The position numbers and the translations under genes were made by a program. Shown piece by piece: positions 7,352 through 18,173 of a DNA stretch of 64,000 nucleotides. Under the pieces are notes generated by a model. That model was not told the DNA's origin. It did no database searches and worked only from the letters and a program-made list of their open reading frames with translations. This stretch comes from Longilinea arvoryzae (lineage in GTDB: Bacteria; Chloroflexota; Anaerolineae; Anaerolineales; Anaerolineaceae). How positions within the stretch are numbered: position 1 is the first letter of the stretch; every line of letters starts with the position of its first letter. The stretch spans positions 203,351-267,350 of the forward strand of contig NZ_DF967973.1 of the NCBI RefSeq assembly GCF_001050235.1. The letters are read 5' to 3'.

Positions 7352-7473
7352 ACGTTCTGCGCCGCGTTTTCTCGAAGGAGAACCTGCTGGCGCTGCTGGT
7401 CTGCCTGATTCTCATCGCGCTGGTGATCTTCACCGCCGATTCGGCCCCGCTGTGGATTTACCAGGGCTTCTAG
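7336..7473 (+). CDS. DltX-like membrane micropeptide
   Basis: The frame has 45 codons. The peptide has a basic N-terminus (RRVFSKE), one hydrophobic helix (~16-33, LLALLVCLILIALVIFTA) and the C-terminus PLWIYQGF. This ends in the I-Y-x-x-F pattern of DltX, the short membrane peptide in dlt operons whose C-terminal aromatic motif is needed for acyl transfer by DltB. Position supports it: it overlaps the preceding lipoprotein gene and its stop lies 1 bp before the ATG of an MBOAT gene. It is short enough to be missed by routine annotation. The assignment rests on topology, the motif and context; sequence similarity elsewhere is too low to be sure. Confidence 0.65.
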   Translation: MRLPLNVLRRVFSKENLLALLVCLILIALVIFTADSAPLWIYQGF

Positions 7474-7474
7474 T

Positions 7475-8959
7475 ATGGGCCTGACCCACATCCTGGCCTT
7501 CGGCGCGGCGATTCTGCTGGCCCGGCTGATCTTTCACCTGCGGCCGGCCGCCTACCCGCGCGCCTGGGGCTGGCTGCTGCTGGTCGCTTCGGCCCTGGCC
7601 ATCTTCTGGCTGCAGCCGGCCGTTCCCATTCGCAACTTCGACTTCTACTTCCCCGTCGCCACGCTCGCCCTGGCGACGCTGTGCTGGGCCGTGACCGCGC
7701 CGCCCGAAACCCGCCGTGAACGCGAGAACTGGATCGCCGGCGTTGCCCTGGCCGGGACGGTGCTGCTGGTGGCCCTCACCCGCTACCTTTCCCAGACCGG
7801 CCTGCTGACGCCCTCGCGCCCGCCGCAGACCCTGCCGGTGCTGGTCGTGCTGGCCGCTGCCGCCCTGCTGACCCTGCTGCTGGTGCGCTTCACCCGGCCC
7901 ACCCCGCGCATCCTGACCGCCGGCATACTCGTACTCGTCCTGGTGTTCGTGCTGCTCAAGACGCCCGCCCTGGCCCAGTGGAGCGCGGCCGGGCTGCGCG
8001 CCCTGATGGGGCAGGAAGCTGCCCTGGCCCAATCGACCGACCTGCGCTGGCTGGGCTTCTCCTACGTAGCCTTCCGCCTCATCCACACCCTGCGCGACCG
8101 CGCCACCCGTCGCCTGCCGGCCGTGACCTTGCGCGAATATCTCACCTACGCCATCTTCTTCCCGGCCTTCACCGCCGGGCCCATCGACCGCCTGGAGCGC
8201 TTCATCAAGGACCTGCGCGCCCCGGCGCCGCTCGCATCCGCCGACCTGGCCAACGCCGGCCGCCGCCTGCTGACCGGCCTGTTCCAGAAGTTCGTGCTGG
8301 CCGACGCCCTGGCGCTGGTCGCGCTCAGCCCGACCGCAGCCGCCCAATCGACCGCGCCGGGCTGGCTGTGGCTGATGCTGCTGGCCTATTCGCTGCAGAT
8401 CTATTTCGACTTCGCCGGCTACACCGACATCGCCATCGGGCTGGGACTGCTGCTGGGCATCCGCCTGCCCGAAAACTTCAACCATCCCTACCGCAAGCCC
8501 AGCCTGACCCAGTTCTGGAACAACTGGCACATGACGCTCACCCAGTGGTTCCGCGCCTACGCCTTTAACCCGCTCACCCGCGCCCTGCGATCGAACGGCC
8601 GTCTGCCGGTGTGGAGCATCGTCCTCATCACCCAGCTCGCCACCATGACCCTGATCGGCCTGTGGCACGGGGTGACGCCCGGCTTCGTGATCTGGGGTGT
8701 GTGGCACGGGCTGGGACTGTTCGCCAACAACCGCTGGAGCGACTGGATCAAATCGCGCGCCTGCGGCCGTCCTGCGGTTGCCGCCGCGCTGAATGCTTCA
8801 CCCATACCTGCGACCGTCCAGCGGTTGCTGGCCGCGGCGCTGCCGCCAATGACCACCGCTCTGACCTTCGTCTACGTCAGCCTGGGCTGGGTGTGGTTTG
8901 CCCTGCCCGATCCGGCGCTGGCCGGGCGGACGCTTATGCGCCTGTTCGGGTTGGGGTAG
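7475..8959 (+). CDS. MBOAT-family O-acyltransferase (DltB-like)
   Basis: The product is 494 residues and polytopic, with about 11 hydrophobic segments. The MBOAT core is clear: Q-F-W-N-N-W-H-M-T-L (His ~352) and G-L-W-H-G-V-T-P-G-F-V-I-W-G with the invariant active-site His at ~398. A segment PAFTAGPIDRLERF (~229-242) matches the DltB/AlgI entry motif. These enzymes take acyl groups from a cytoplasmic carrier and pass them across the membrane to extracellular glycans or polymers. The gene lies 1 bp after the DltX-like micropeptide and 12 bp before an SGNH/DltD-like gene, the order X-B-D. The acyl donor could be the ACP (14298) charged by the ligase at 14545. Subfamily (DltB versus AlgI/PatA type) is uncertain. 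Confidence 0.88.
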   Translation: MGLTHILAFGAAILLARLIFHLRPAAYPRAWGWLLLVASALAIFWLQPAVPIRNFDFYFPVATLALATLCWAVTAPPETRRERENWIAGVALAGTVLLVALTRYLSQTGLLTPSRPPQTLPVLVVLAAAALLTLLLVRFTRPTPRILTAGILVLVLVFVLLKTPALAQWSAAGLRALMGQEAALAQSTDLRWLGFSYVAFRLIHTLRDRATRRLPAVTLREYLTYAIFFPAFTAGPIDRLERFIKDLRAPAPLASADLANAGRRLLTGLFQKFVLADALALVALSPTAAAQSTAPGWLWLMLLAYSLQIYFDFAGYTDIAIGLGLLLGIRLPENFNHPYRKPSLTQFWNNWHMTLTQWFRAYAFNPLTRALRSNGRLPVWSIVLITQLATMTLIGLWHGVTPGFVIWGVWHGLGLFANNRWSDWIKSRACGRPAVAAALNASPIPATVQRLLAAALPPMTTALTFVYVSLGWVWFALPDPALAGRTLMRLFGLG

Positions 8960-8971
8960 GGGAGGGGGACC

Positions 8972-10072
8972 ATGGACCGTCCGACGCGCACCCTGTTCAA
9001 TGCCCTGTGGAAGGGCGTGCTGCTCTTCGTCATCCTCGATTTGCTGGTGGCGTTGATCCCGCCGGGCGCCTTCAGCCGACTCAGCCTCTACAACAGTGTC
9101 TTCCCCGGCCGCCAGCGCCTGCCCTTCGGCGAGAACATCCAGCGCTCGGATAACCTCTCGCTCTACGACCTGGACGCCATGTTCGCGTCCCTGGCCCTGC
9201 CCGCCGCCAAGCCCGCCGGCGAGTACCGCGTGCTGGTGGTCGGCGATTCGTCCGTCTGGGGCACGCTGCTGCGCCCGGGCGAGACCCTGGCCGGACAGCT
9301 CAACGCCCTCGATCTACCGAGCCGCGACGGCCGGCGCGTGGTGGCCTACAACCTGGGCTACCCGACCATGTCGCTGACCAAGGACCTGCTGCTGCTCGAG
9401 CGCGCCGCGCAGTACCAACCTGACCTGATCCTGTGGCCGGTCACGCTGCAATCGCTGCCGCGTTCGGCCCAGTTGAGCTCGCCGATCGTGGCCAACAACG
9501 CCGCCGGCGTGCGCAGCCTGATCCAGCGCTATGGGCTCGACCTGGACGCCGCCGCGCTCTCCGAACCGACCTTCTGGGGACGCACCCTGATCGGGCAGCG
9601 CCGCGCCCTGGCCGACTTTTTCCGCCTGCAATTGCTTGGTTTGCCCTGGGCGGCCACCGGCATCGACCAGGACTACCCGGCCGATTACACCCCGGCCGCG
9701 CGCGACCTGGAAGCCGACGTCACCTTTGCCGGACTGAGCGGCCCCGACCTGCCCGCGGACGCCCTGGCCTGGGACGCCCTGCGCGCCGGGATGCAGATGG
9801 CCGGCGACACGCCCGTCCTGCTGGTCAACGAACCGATATTAATCAGCAACGGTAAGAATTCAGACCTGCGCTATAATTTCTTTTACCCGCGCTGGGCCTA
9901 CGACGCCTACCGCGCCCAACTCGCCGGCCTGGCGGCCGCCAACAATTGGCGTTACCTGGACCTGTGGGACGCTGTCCCCGAAACCCACTTCACCAACTCG
10001 GCCGTGCACCTGGACCCGAGCGGGGAAGCGGCGCTGGCGCGGAAAATTGGGGCAGAGATCGGTAATCGTTGA
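8972..10072 (+). CDS. Membrane-anchored SGNH-fold protein (DltD-like)
   Basis: The product is 366 residues. A single N-terminal transmembrane helix (~10-32, ALWKGVLLFVILDLLVALIP) anchors an extracytoplasmic SGNH domain: block I V-V-G-D-S-S-V-W-G (Ser ~92) and block V N-S-A-V-H-L-D-P-S-G near the C-terminus (His ~347). MBOAT-SGNH pairs move acyl groups onto exported polysaccharides; DltD and AlgX/PatB are the known analogues. A strong ribosome site (GGGAGGGGGACC) sits just before the ATG and the gene follows the MBOAT gene by 12 bp. It probably receives or transfers the acyl group outside the membrane. The polymer substrate is unknown. Confidence 0.8.
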   Translation: MDRPTRTLFNALWKGVLLFVILDLLVALIPPGAFSRLSLYNSVFPGRQRLPFGENIQRSDNLSLYDLDAMFASLALPAAKPAGEYRVLVVGDSSVWGTLLRPGETLAGQLNALDLPSRDGRRVVAYNLGYPTMSLTKDLLLLERAAQYQPDLILWPVTLQSLPRSAQLSSPIVANNAAGVRSLIQRYGLDLDAAALSEPTFWGRTLIGQRRALADFFRLQLLGLPWAATGIDQDYPADYTPAARDLEADVTFAGLSGPDLPADALAWDALRAGMQMAGDTPVLLVNEPILISNGKNSDLRYNFFYPRWAYDAYRAQLAGLAAANNWRYLDLWDAVPETHFTNSAVHLDPSGEAALARKIGAEIGNR

Positions 10073-10225
10073 TGCGGTAATCGGGATTCGCTAATTCGGT
10101 ATTCGTTGCTTAGGCCGGATACCCGCATACCACATACCGCATTCCTAATACCGAATACCTAATACCGAATACCTGACACCGTCTTCTTCTCATTCAGCAT
10201 TCTACATTCAGCATTCAGCATTCCC
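10073..10225. repeat. Intergenic dispersed repeats
   Basis: The spacer consists of degenerate units such as TACCGAATACC / GGTATTCG followed by CATTCAGCATTC units. These are the same families found at many other gene boundaries in this window. No promoter or gene is visible. Confidence 0.75.
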
Positions 10226-11194
10226 ATGAAACCTTATCGCTTTTTCATTCTCCTCATCCTGTCCATCCTGTTGTTCTCTCTTCTCCTCTCGGCCTGCTCC
10301 CCGGCCGTGACGCCGTCCACCGCCGTCGCCCCGGTTACCTCGCCGACCGCTGCTTTGATGCCGAGCGACACCCCGACCGCGACCGACACGGCCCAGCCCC
10401 AGCCCGGCGACACGGCCGCCCCATCGGCCACCGCGCCCAAACCCACCCTGGGCCCCGACGACTGGAAGAGCCTGCCGGTCATCCCGGCCGTCAGCGACAC
10501 GGCCCGCGCCATCTACCAGAAGGGGCTCGCGCTGGGCAACGACCCGGCCCGCTTCTCCAGGATCGGCGACTGCCAGAACATCTCTACCTACTTCCTGGCC
10601 GGCTTCGACCAGCCCGGCGCCTACCAGCTCGGCGAGTACACCGACCTGCAAGGCGTCATCGACCATTTCGCGGGCTCATTCGGGCGCACCAGCCTGGCCG
10701 TCAAAGGCGGATTCAACGTCGCCGCTATCCTCTCGCCCCTGCACGCCGACCGCAGCCAGTGCGAATCGACCGAATCGCCGCTGGCTTGCGAGCTGCGCGC
10801 CAACAAACCCGCCATCGCCATCCTCAGCTTCGAGACCTGGTGGTCGCAAAAGCCGGCCGAGGTCTACGAGAGCTACCTGCGCCAGGTCATCGACTACACC
10901 ATCGCCCAGGGCGTGGTGCCCATCCTGGCCACCAAGGCCGACAACCTGGAGGGCGACAACTCGATCAACCAGGCCATCGCCCGCGTCGCCGCCGATTACG
11001 ACATCCCGCTGTGGAACTACTGGGCCGCTGCGCAGCCCCTGCCCAACCACGGCCTGACCGCAGACGGCTTTCACCTGACCCACGCCGACTTCTACGACTT
11101 CTCCTCGGCCGAGAACCTGACCACGGGTTGGGCCTGGCGCAACCTGACCGCGCTGCAGGCATTGGATGCGGTGTGGAAGGGGCTGGAAAAATGA
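10226..11194 (+). CDS. SGNH-like lipoprotein with Thr/Pro linker
   Basis: The product is 322 residues: a lipobox LSAC (Cys24), a Thr/Ala/Pro-rich linker (~25-80) and an SGNH-like domain. The block I region reads R-I-G-D-C-Q-N, with Cys where SGNH hydrolases have the nucleophilic Ser. The block V region reads T-A-D-G-F-H-L-T-H, keeping the Asp-x-x-His pair. The fold is therefore likely retained with an altered or lost nucleophile. It follows the MBOAT-SGNH pair across a repeat-filled spacer and is probably outward-facing on the cytoplasmic membrane. It may bind glycan or take part in acyl transfer; catalysis is doubtful. Confidence 0.72.
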   Translation: MKPYRFFILLILSILLFSLLLSACSPAVTPSTAVAPVTSPTAALMPSDTPTATDTAQPQPGDTAAPSATAPKPTLGPDDWKSLPVIPAVSDTARAIYQKGLALGNDPARFSRIGDCQNISTYFLAGFDQPGAYQLGEYTDLQGVIDHFAGSFGRTSLAVKGGFNVAAILSPLHADRSQCESTESPLACELRANKPAIAILSFETWWSQKPAEVYESYLRQVIDYTIAQGVVPILATKADNLEGDNSINQAIARVAADYDIPLWNYWAAAQPLPNHGLTADGFHLTHADFYDFSSAENLTTGWAWRNLTALQALDAVWKGLEK

Positions 11195-11260
11195 TGAATA
11201 TAGAATGCTGAATGAAAGAAGCAAATTCATTTGGTGCCGTAATACGGCTTCATAGGCTTG

Positions 11261-11289
11261 GTACGGGCGGGTCCCGGACCCGCCCGTAC
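11261..11289. repeat. REP-like palindrome upstream of RAYT gene
   Basis: The palindrome is perfect, 14+1+14: GTACGGGCGGGTCC / GGACCCGCCCGTAC. It lies ~90 bp upstream of a REP-associated tyrosine transposase gene and shares its sequence (GTACGGGC(G/A)GGT) with a second palindrome inside that gene at 11693-11723. It is probably a substrate of the adjacent transposase. Confidence 0.8.
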
Positions 11290-11381
11290 AAGAGCTGTCC
11301 GTAAAATTTATTATTCCTTCTGGCATTCCTCTTCATCCTTCGGAATTGTAGAATCATTGTAAAATGATCCGGGGGGTGAGT

Positions 11382-11942
11382 ATGGACAATTCCGCAAACC
11401 GGCAGTATCCCAATCGCCATTCCATCCGGCTTAAGGGTTACGATTATTCGCAGCCCGGGGCTTATTTTGTGACGATTTGCACCCACCATAACGAATGCCT
11501 GTTTGGCGAGGTGGTGAACGGCGACATGGTTTTGAACGCCCTGGGGGAGCAGGTGCGGTTTACCTGGTTCGACCTGGTGAACCACGTCCCCAACATCGAA
11601 TTAGGGCCATTCGGGATCATGCCCAATCATGTGCATGGCGTGATTGAAATTGTTGATGGTTCGGTAGTAGGGGCAGGTTCAGGACCCGCGATGGTACGGG
11701 CAGGTTCTGAACCTGCCCGTACCGAACCCGCCCGTACGCCGATCCCATTGTCCGAAATCGTGCGTCAATTCAAGACATTTTCGGCGCGGCGGGTGAATGC
11801 GTTGCGCGGCTTGTCGGGGGTGCCGGTGTGGCATCGAAATTACTGGGAGCATATCATCCGCAACGAAGAATCTTACGAAAAAATCGCAATGTACATCACC
11901 CACAACCCGCTTCAATGGGAAATGGACCGCTTTCATCGATAG
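11382..11942 (+). CDS. REP-associated tyrosine transposase (RAYT, HUH/Y1)
   Basis: The product is 186 residues. It has the HUH motif I-M-P-N-H-V-H-G-V-I at ~80-89 and a C-terminal candidate catalytic Tyr region W-H-R-N-Y-W-E-H-I-I-R-N-E-E-S-Y, both diagnostic of Y1/RAYT transposases. The opening Y-D-Y-S-Q-P-G-A-Y-F-V-T-I-C-T is also typical. RAYTs nick REP hairpins in single-stranded DNA. The start at 11382 has GGGGGTGAGT upstream. Residues ~100-125 (GAGSGPAMVRAGSEPARTEP) are encoded by a REP palindrome lying inside the gene, which adds a Gly/Ala/Arg-rich loop between the HUH block and the following helix. The gene appears intact. Confidence 0.88.
   Translation: MDNSANRQYPNRHSIRLKGYDYSQPGAYFVTICTHHNECLFGEVVNGDMVLNALGEQVRFTWFDLVNHVPNIELGPFGIMPNHVHGVIEIVDGSVVGAGSGPAMVRAGSEPARTEPARTPIPLSEIVRQFKTFSARRVNALRGLSGVPVWHRNYWEHIIRNEESYEKIAMYITHNPLQWEMDRFHR
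11693..11723. repeat. REP palindrome embedded in transposase gene
   Basis: The palindrome is perfect, 14+3+14: GGTACGGGCAGGTT / AACCTGCCCGTACC. It lies in frame within the RAYT coding sequence. Partial copies flank it (GGGGCAGGTTCAGGACCCGC at 11670-11689 and GAACCCGCCCGTAC at 11724-11737), suggesting nested insertion. Confidence 0.85.
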
Positions 11943-12293
11943 CTAGGCGCCGGATGGCGCCACCATGGATTATGCTGCGTATAGCTAAATTTTCTGATTC
12001 GGAAGGCCCCCGGAAATGGCGCCTGCACCCGGCATGGGCGCCTGCACCCGGACGGGCGCCTGCACCCGGCACGGGCTCAGCTTGGCCGTCGCCGGTTGAT
12101 AGGTGTTCTAATTCCCCGCTGCGCCCTTACATCGTTGTGGAATCTGATCGGAGACCAGGAGGAAGACGCGCGCGGTCACAGACCGGCAAGGGTACCTACA
12201 CCCGAATCGGCGAACATCGTCGCTCCGGTAAATCAGCAATCAGAAATCAGCAATTTTTTTCATTCAGAATCGCCCTCGAAGAGGGTTCAGCAT
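11943..12293. repeat. Intergenic repeats: 18-19 bp and 96 bp families
   Basis: Three tandem GCGCCTGCACCCGG-containing units (~12018-12072) are followed by one copy of a ~96-bp unit. That unit contains TTCTAATTCCCCGCTGCGCC and TTGTGGAATCTG, and also occurs twice at 13913-14104. AATCAGCAATCAGAAATCAG and CATTCAGCATT units follow. No gene is supported. Confidence 0.75.
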
Positions 12294-13505
12294 TCAGCAT
12301 TCAGCATTTCTTCTCATCCTCTTCATCATCTTCGTCCATGTTTTCTTCCCCGCCTCCGCCAGCGCGCTCAGCCCCTCGGACGCCGAAAGGCACATCGGCG
12401 CCACCACCAGCACGGCGTACTGCGGCCATTTGGTGTTCCAGATCAGCAGGAAGGCAAGGCCGATCGCCAGCCAGGCGAAAAACACGGGCTGCTGTTTGAA
12501 CAGGCGCGGCAGGCCCAGGATGGCCAGCAGGAAGATGAACGTGTCCAGCAGGAAGATGAATTCGGGGCCGCGTTCGGGCATGGGCTGGTTCTCGATCGGC
12601 GTGGCGAAGGCCGTGACCGGGCGCGAGAGCCAGATCAGCGGCTGGTGGAAGGGGTAACCCGCCGCCCGGACCGCTTCGCCGTTCTGATAATCCAGGCTGA
12701 ACGCCAGCGAGTTCGCCAGCCGCCCCGCCGGATCGGGGTAGAGGTACGGGTCCGCGCCGACGAAGGCCGCTGCCGCCAGCGCGGCCAGGCCGATCAACAG
12801 ACCCCAGCGGGTCCAATCGGCCCGCCGTGCCGGGATCACCGTGATGAGATAGGTTGCCCCGACGGCCAGGGCCACGATCCCGTACTGGTATTTGGCCGCC
12901 GCCGCAGCGCCCAGGCACACCGCCGAACCGGCCAGGCACAGCAGCTCCCGGGTGTGATTCCGGAGCGACAGCTTCTCCTTTTGCCTGAGCCACGCGTGCG
13001 CCTTGCCGAACAGGAAAACCGCCAGCATGCACAGGCTGGCCGGCAGGGCCTCGAGGTAGATGACGCTGGTGTACTTGATCGACATCGAGTCGACGGCCAG
13101 GATCAGCCCGGCCAGGGGCGAGATCAGGGTCAGCACGCCGGTTTCGAGCGCGCCGAAGAGCACGGATACCATGCGCAGGGCGAACACTTTTTCGGGGTGG
13201 ACCGCGGCCGTGATAGGGGTGTTGTTGCTGAAGAACTGCCACACATCGCCCCAGTAGTGCCCGTCGGATGGGAAGAACGAGAGCACGGCGCCGTAGACCA
13301 GCTTGGCCAGGACCGGATGCTCGTAGTTAAACGCGATGCGCGGGATTTCCGCCAGGCGGTCGTTCTGGATCAGGTTGGCGTAGAAACGGGCCGCGGTGTA
13401 ATAGACGGGCTCGTCGTAATCGATGGGCAGGGTGGCGGCCGCGTAGGCGCGCAGGACCAGGGCGGTCAGAATGATGGCGGCGATGAGAAGGCAACGTCTC
13501 TTCAT
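12294..13505 (-). CDS. GT-C membrane glycosyltransferase (PMT/ArnT-like)
   Basis: The product is 403 residues with ~9-10 hydrophobic segments. The first extracytoplasmic loop has I-D-Y-D-E-P-V-Y-Y (~24-32), the Asp-Glu pair typical of GT-C enzymes using polyprenyl-phosphate sugars, and later N-Y-E-H-P-V-L-A-K-L, another hallmark (E-H-P-P-L). It probably transfers a lipid-linked sugar to an envelope glycan or protein on the outer face. The start at 13505 is preceded by AGGA; an upstream extension to 13640 is unlikely. The last ~12 residues (KMMKRMRRNAEC) are encoded by the dispersed CATTCAGCATT/CTCTTCATC intergenic repeats, so the natural C-terminus has been replaced or extended by repeat sequence. 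It lies opposite to and between the two halves of the acyl-transfer gene set. Confidence 0.75.
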   Translation of the reverse strand: MKRRCLLIAAIILTALVLRAYAAATLPIDYDEPVYYTAARFYANLIQNDRLAEIPRIAFNYEHPVLAKLVYGAVLSFFPSDGHYWGDVWQFFSNNTPITAAVHPEKVFALRMVSVLFGALETGVLTLISPLAGLILAVDSMSIKYTSVIYLEALPASLCMLAVFLFGKAHAWLRQKEKLSLRNHTRELLCLAGSAVCLGAAAAAKYQYGIVALAVGATYLITVIPARRADWTRWGLLIGLAALAAAAFVGADPYLYPDPAGRLANSLAFSLDYQNGEAVRAAGYPFHQPLIWLSRPVTAFATPIENQPMPERGPEFIFLLDTFIFLLAILGLPRLFKQQPVFFAWLAIGLAFLLIWNTKWPQYAVLVVAPMCLSASEGLSALAEAGKKTWTKMMKRMRRNAEC

Positions 13506-14297
13506 GGGGGATCCTGTCTGGCGGGGTGAGCGCTGAAATGGGGGGATGATTGCGTGGGCACTAACTTTATTCGCTGAAAGAACAAACAATATTATAAGGC
13601 GGAAGCCCGGTAAATGCAATTGGCGATTGGCTTTTAGCAATTAGCGGTTGGCGATTAGCTTTTAGCAGTTAGCGATTGGCAATTGGCTGTTAGCCGTTAT
13701 TACGGGGAAATCAGCAATCAGAAATCAGCAATTCTTCTCGTTCATCATCGCCCTCGAAGAGGGGTCAGCATTCTACATTCAGCATTCATCATTCAGCATT
13801 CTCTTCATCCTCCCCATCCTCTTCATCCCTGTTTTCTTCCTCACGGCACGGGCGCCTGCACCCGGCACGGGCGCCTGCACCCGGCACGGGCGCCTGCACC
13901 CGGCACGGGCGCAGCTTGACCATTGCCGGTTGAGGGGTCTTCGAATTCCCCGCTGGGCCCTTACGCCGTTGTGGAATCTGGTCGGGCGACCCGGGAGAAG
14001 ACACGCGCAGCTTGACCGTCGCTGGTTGAAAGGTTATCGAATTCCCCGCTGCGCCCTTACGCCGTTGTGGAATCTGGTCGGGGGACTCAGGGATAAGATG
14101 CGCGTAACCTGCACCCGACACGGATAGCATCGTTATTACGGGAAATCAAAAATCAGCAATCAGCAATTAGAAATCAGCAATTCTTCTCATTCATCATCGC
14201 CCTCGCAGAGGGTTCATCATTCAGCATTCTCTTCATCCCAGTTTTCTTCCTCTTCTGGTATCATTTACCTATCCCTCTTTTTACCCCTCAAACCATC
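13506..14297. repeat. Repeat-filled intergenic region
   Basis: In order: TTAGC/GGCGATTGGC units (13616-13695), AATCAGCAATCAGAAATCAG units, CATTCAGCATT units (13765-13800), three perfect 19-bp tandem GGCGCCTGCACCCGGCACG units (13850-13906), and two tandem copies of a 96-bp unit starting AGCTTGACC at 13913 and 14009. A second set of CAGCAATT and CATTCAGCATT units runs to 14230. No coding sequence is supported; promoters for the ACP gene were not recognisable. Confidence 0.75.
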
Positions 14298-14543
14298 ATG
14301 GATGACACGTTCACAACCCTCTCGCGGCACATTGCCGCCCACATCCTCAAGCAGCCCAACCGCAGCCTGCGCGCCGACGAAGCGCTCATCTCCTCGGGGC
14401 TCATCGATTCCTTCAACCTGGTCGACCTGGCGCTGTACGTCGAAGATTCCTTCAACGTGCGCATCGACGACTCCGAGCTCAACGCCGATACCTTCGACAC
14501 GCTCGGCGAGCTGGTCGAGCTGATCGACGCGCGGCGCGCCTGA
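14298..14543 (+). CDS. Acyl carrier protein (DltC/PCP-like)
   Basis: The product is 81 residues, a normal carrier-protein length. The phosphopantetheine site is S-G-L-I-D-S-F-N-L-V-D-L (Ser ~38), followed by the helix-2 acidic surface and an E-L-V-E-L-I-D end. The sequence is closer to DltC/peptidyl carrier types (LIDSF) than to fatty-acid ACP (ADSLD). It must be modified by a holo-ACP synthase encoded elsewhere. The gene ends 1 bp before the ATG of the acyl-AMP ligase gene, indicating a carrier-ligase pair. It probably supplies activated acyl groups to the MBOAT encoded at 7475; that cross-link is inferred. Confidence 0.88.
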   Translation: MDDTFTTLSRHIAAHILKQPNRSLRADEALISSGLIDSFNLVDLALYVEDSFNVRIDDSELNADTFDTLGELVELIDARRA

Positions 14544-14544
14544 C

Positions 14545-17555
<3,011 letters not shown>

Positions 17556-17674
17556 TTTTCTTTCTTGACATTCTACACAGTTGCTCTGTGGCAGTCTTTC
17601 TCTTTTCTTAACCCTCTTCTCTTCTTCTCTCTGAGCTCTCTGTGATCTCTGTGGCTATTTCTTCGGGGGTGAAT

Positions 17675-18040
17675 ATGACCGATCCACTCACACACGCGAT
17701 CATCGGCGCAGCCATTGAGGTGCATCGCGTGCTGGGCCCCGGGTTGCTCGAATCGATCTACGAAGAAGCGCTGTGTATCGAGTTCGACCGCCGTGGTATC
17801 AATTACCAACGCCAGGTGGCGGTGGATGTGTGGTATAAAGACCAGGTCATCAAAGGCCAGCGTCTGGATATCCTGGTTGGTGGTGAAGTGGTGGTGGAAT
17901 TGAAATCGATGAGTGCCATGCCGGATTTTGTTACCGCTCAAGCGCTTTCTTATCTAAAGGCAACCGGTCTGAAGCGGGCATTGATTATCAACTTTGGACA
18001 GAAGATTTTGGTCGATGGGGTTCGAAGGATCTCTTTGTGA
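17675..18040 (+). CDS. GxxExxY-motif protein
   Basis: The product is 121 residues and full-length for the family. It shows the defining G-P-G-L-L-E-S-I-Y-E-E-A-L (~22-34) and an R-L-D-I-L-V...V-V-E-L-K (~56-71) pattern resembling a PD-(D/E)xK nuclease fold (Asp...Glu-x-Lys). Family members are widespread, often beside mobile elements and repeats. A nuclease function is suggested by fold only. The start at 17675 has GGGGGTG upstream. It lies just right of the IS110 element and is bracketed by CACAGAG-type repeats on both sides. Confidence 0.82.
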   Translation: MTDPLTHAIIGAAIEVHRVLGPGLLESIYEEALCIEFDRRGINYQRQVAVDVWYKDQVIKGQRLDILVGGEVVVELKSMSAMPDFVTAQALSYLKATGLKRALIINFGQKILVDGVRRISL

Positions 18041-18173
18041 AGAATGAAGAATTAACCACAGCGCTCTTCGTGCCTATTAATTTACCATGTCTTATAATTC
18101 AGAAGCCTCTTTATACTTCTTCCTAATTCTCTGAGGTCTCTGTGACCTCTGTGGCTTCTTAAAGGATTTACTT
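18041..18173. repeat. CACAGAG-type repeat spacer
   Basis: The stretch contains AACCACAGCGCTC and TTCTCTGAGGTCTCTGTGACC units of the same family as 16243-16418. No gene is present; the phosphatase gene follows without an obvious ribosome site other than AAAGGA. Confidence 0.5.

Noticed and set aside
7430..8707. 425-codon minus-strand frame
   Set aside because: Low-complexity Gln/Gly/Arg translation antisense to the MBOAT gene; a GC-bias artefact.
12096..13529. 477-codon plus-strand frame
   Set aside because: It is antisense to a clear GT-C glycosyltransferase in GC-rich DNA, Gln/Gly/Arg-rich with no domain.
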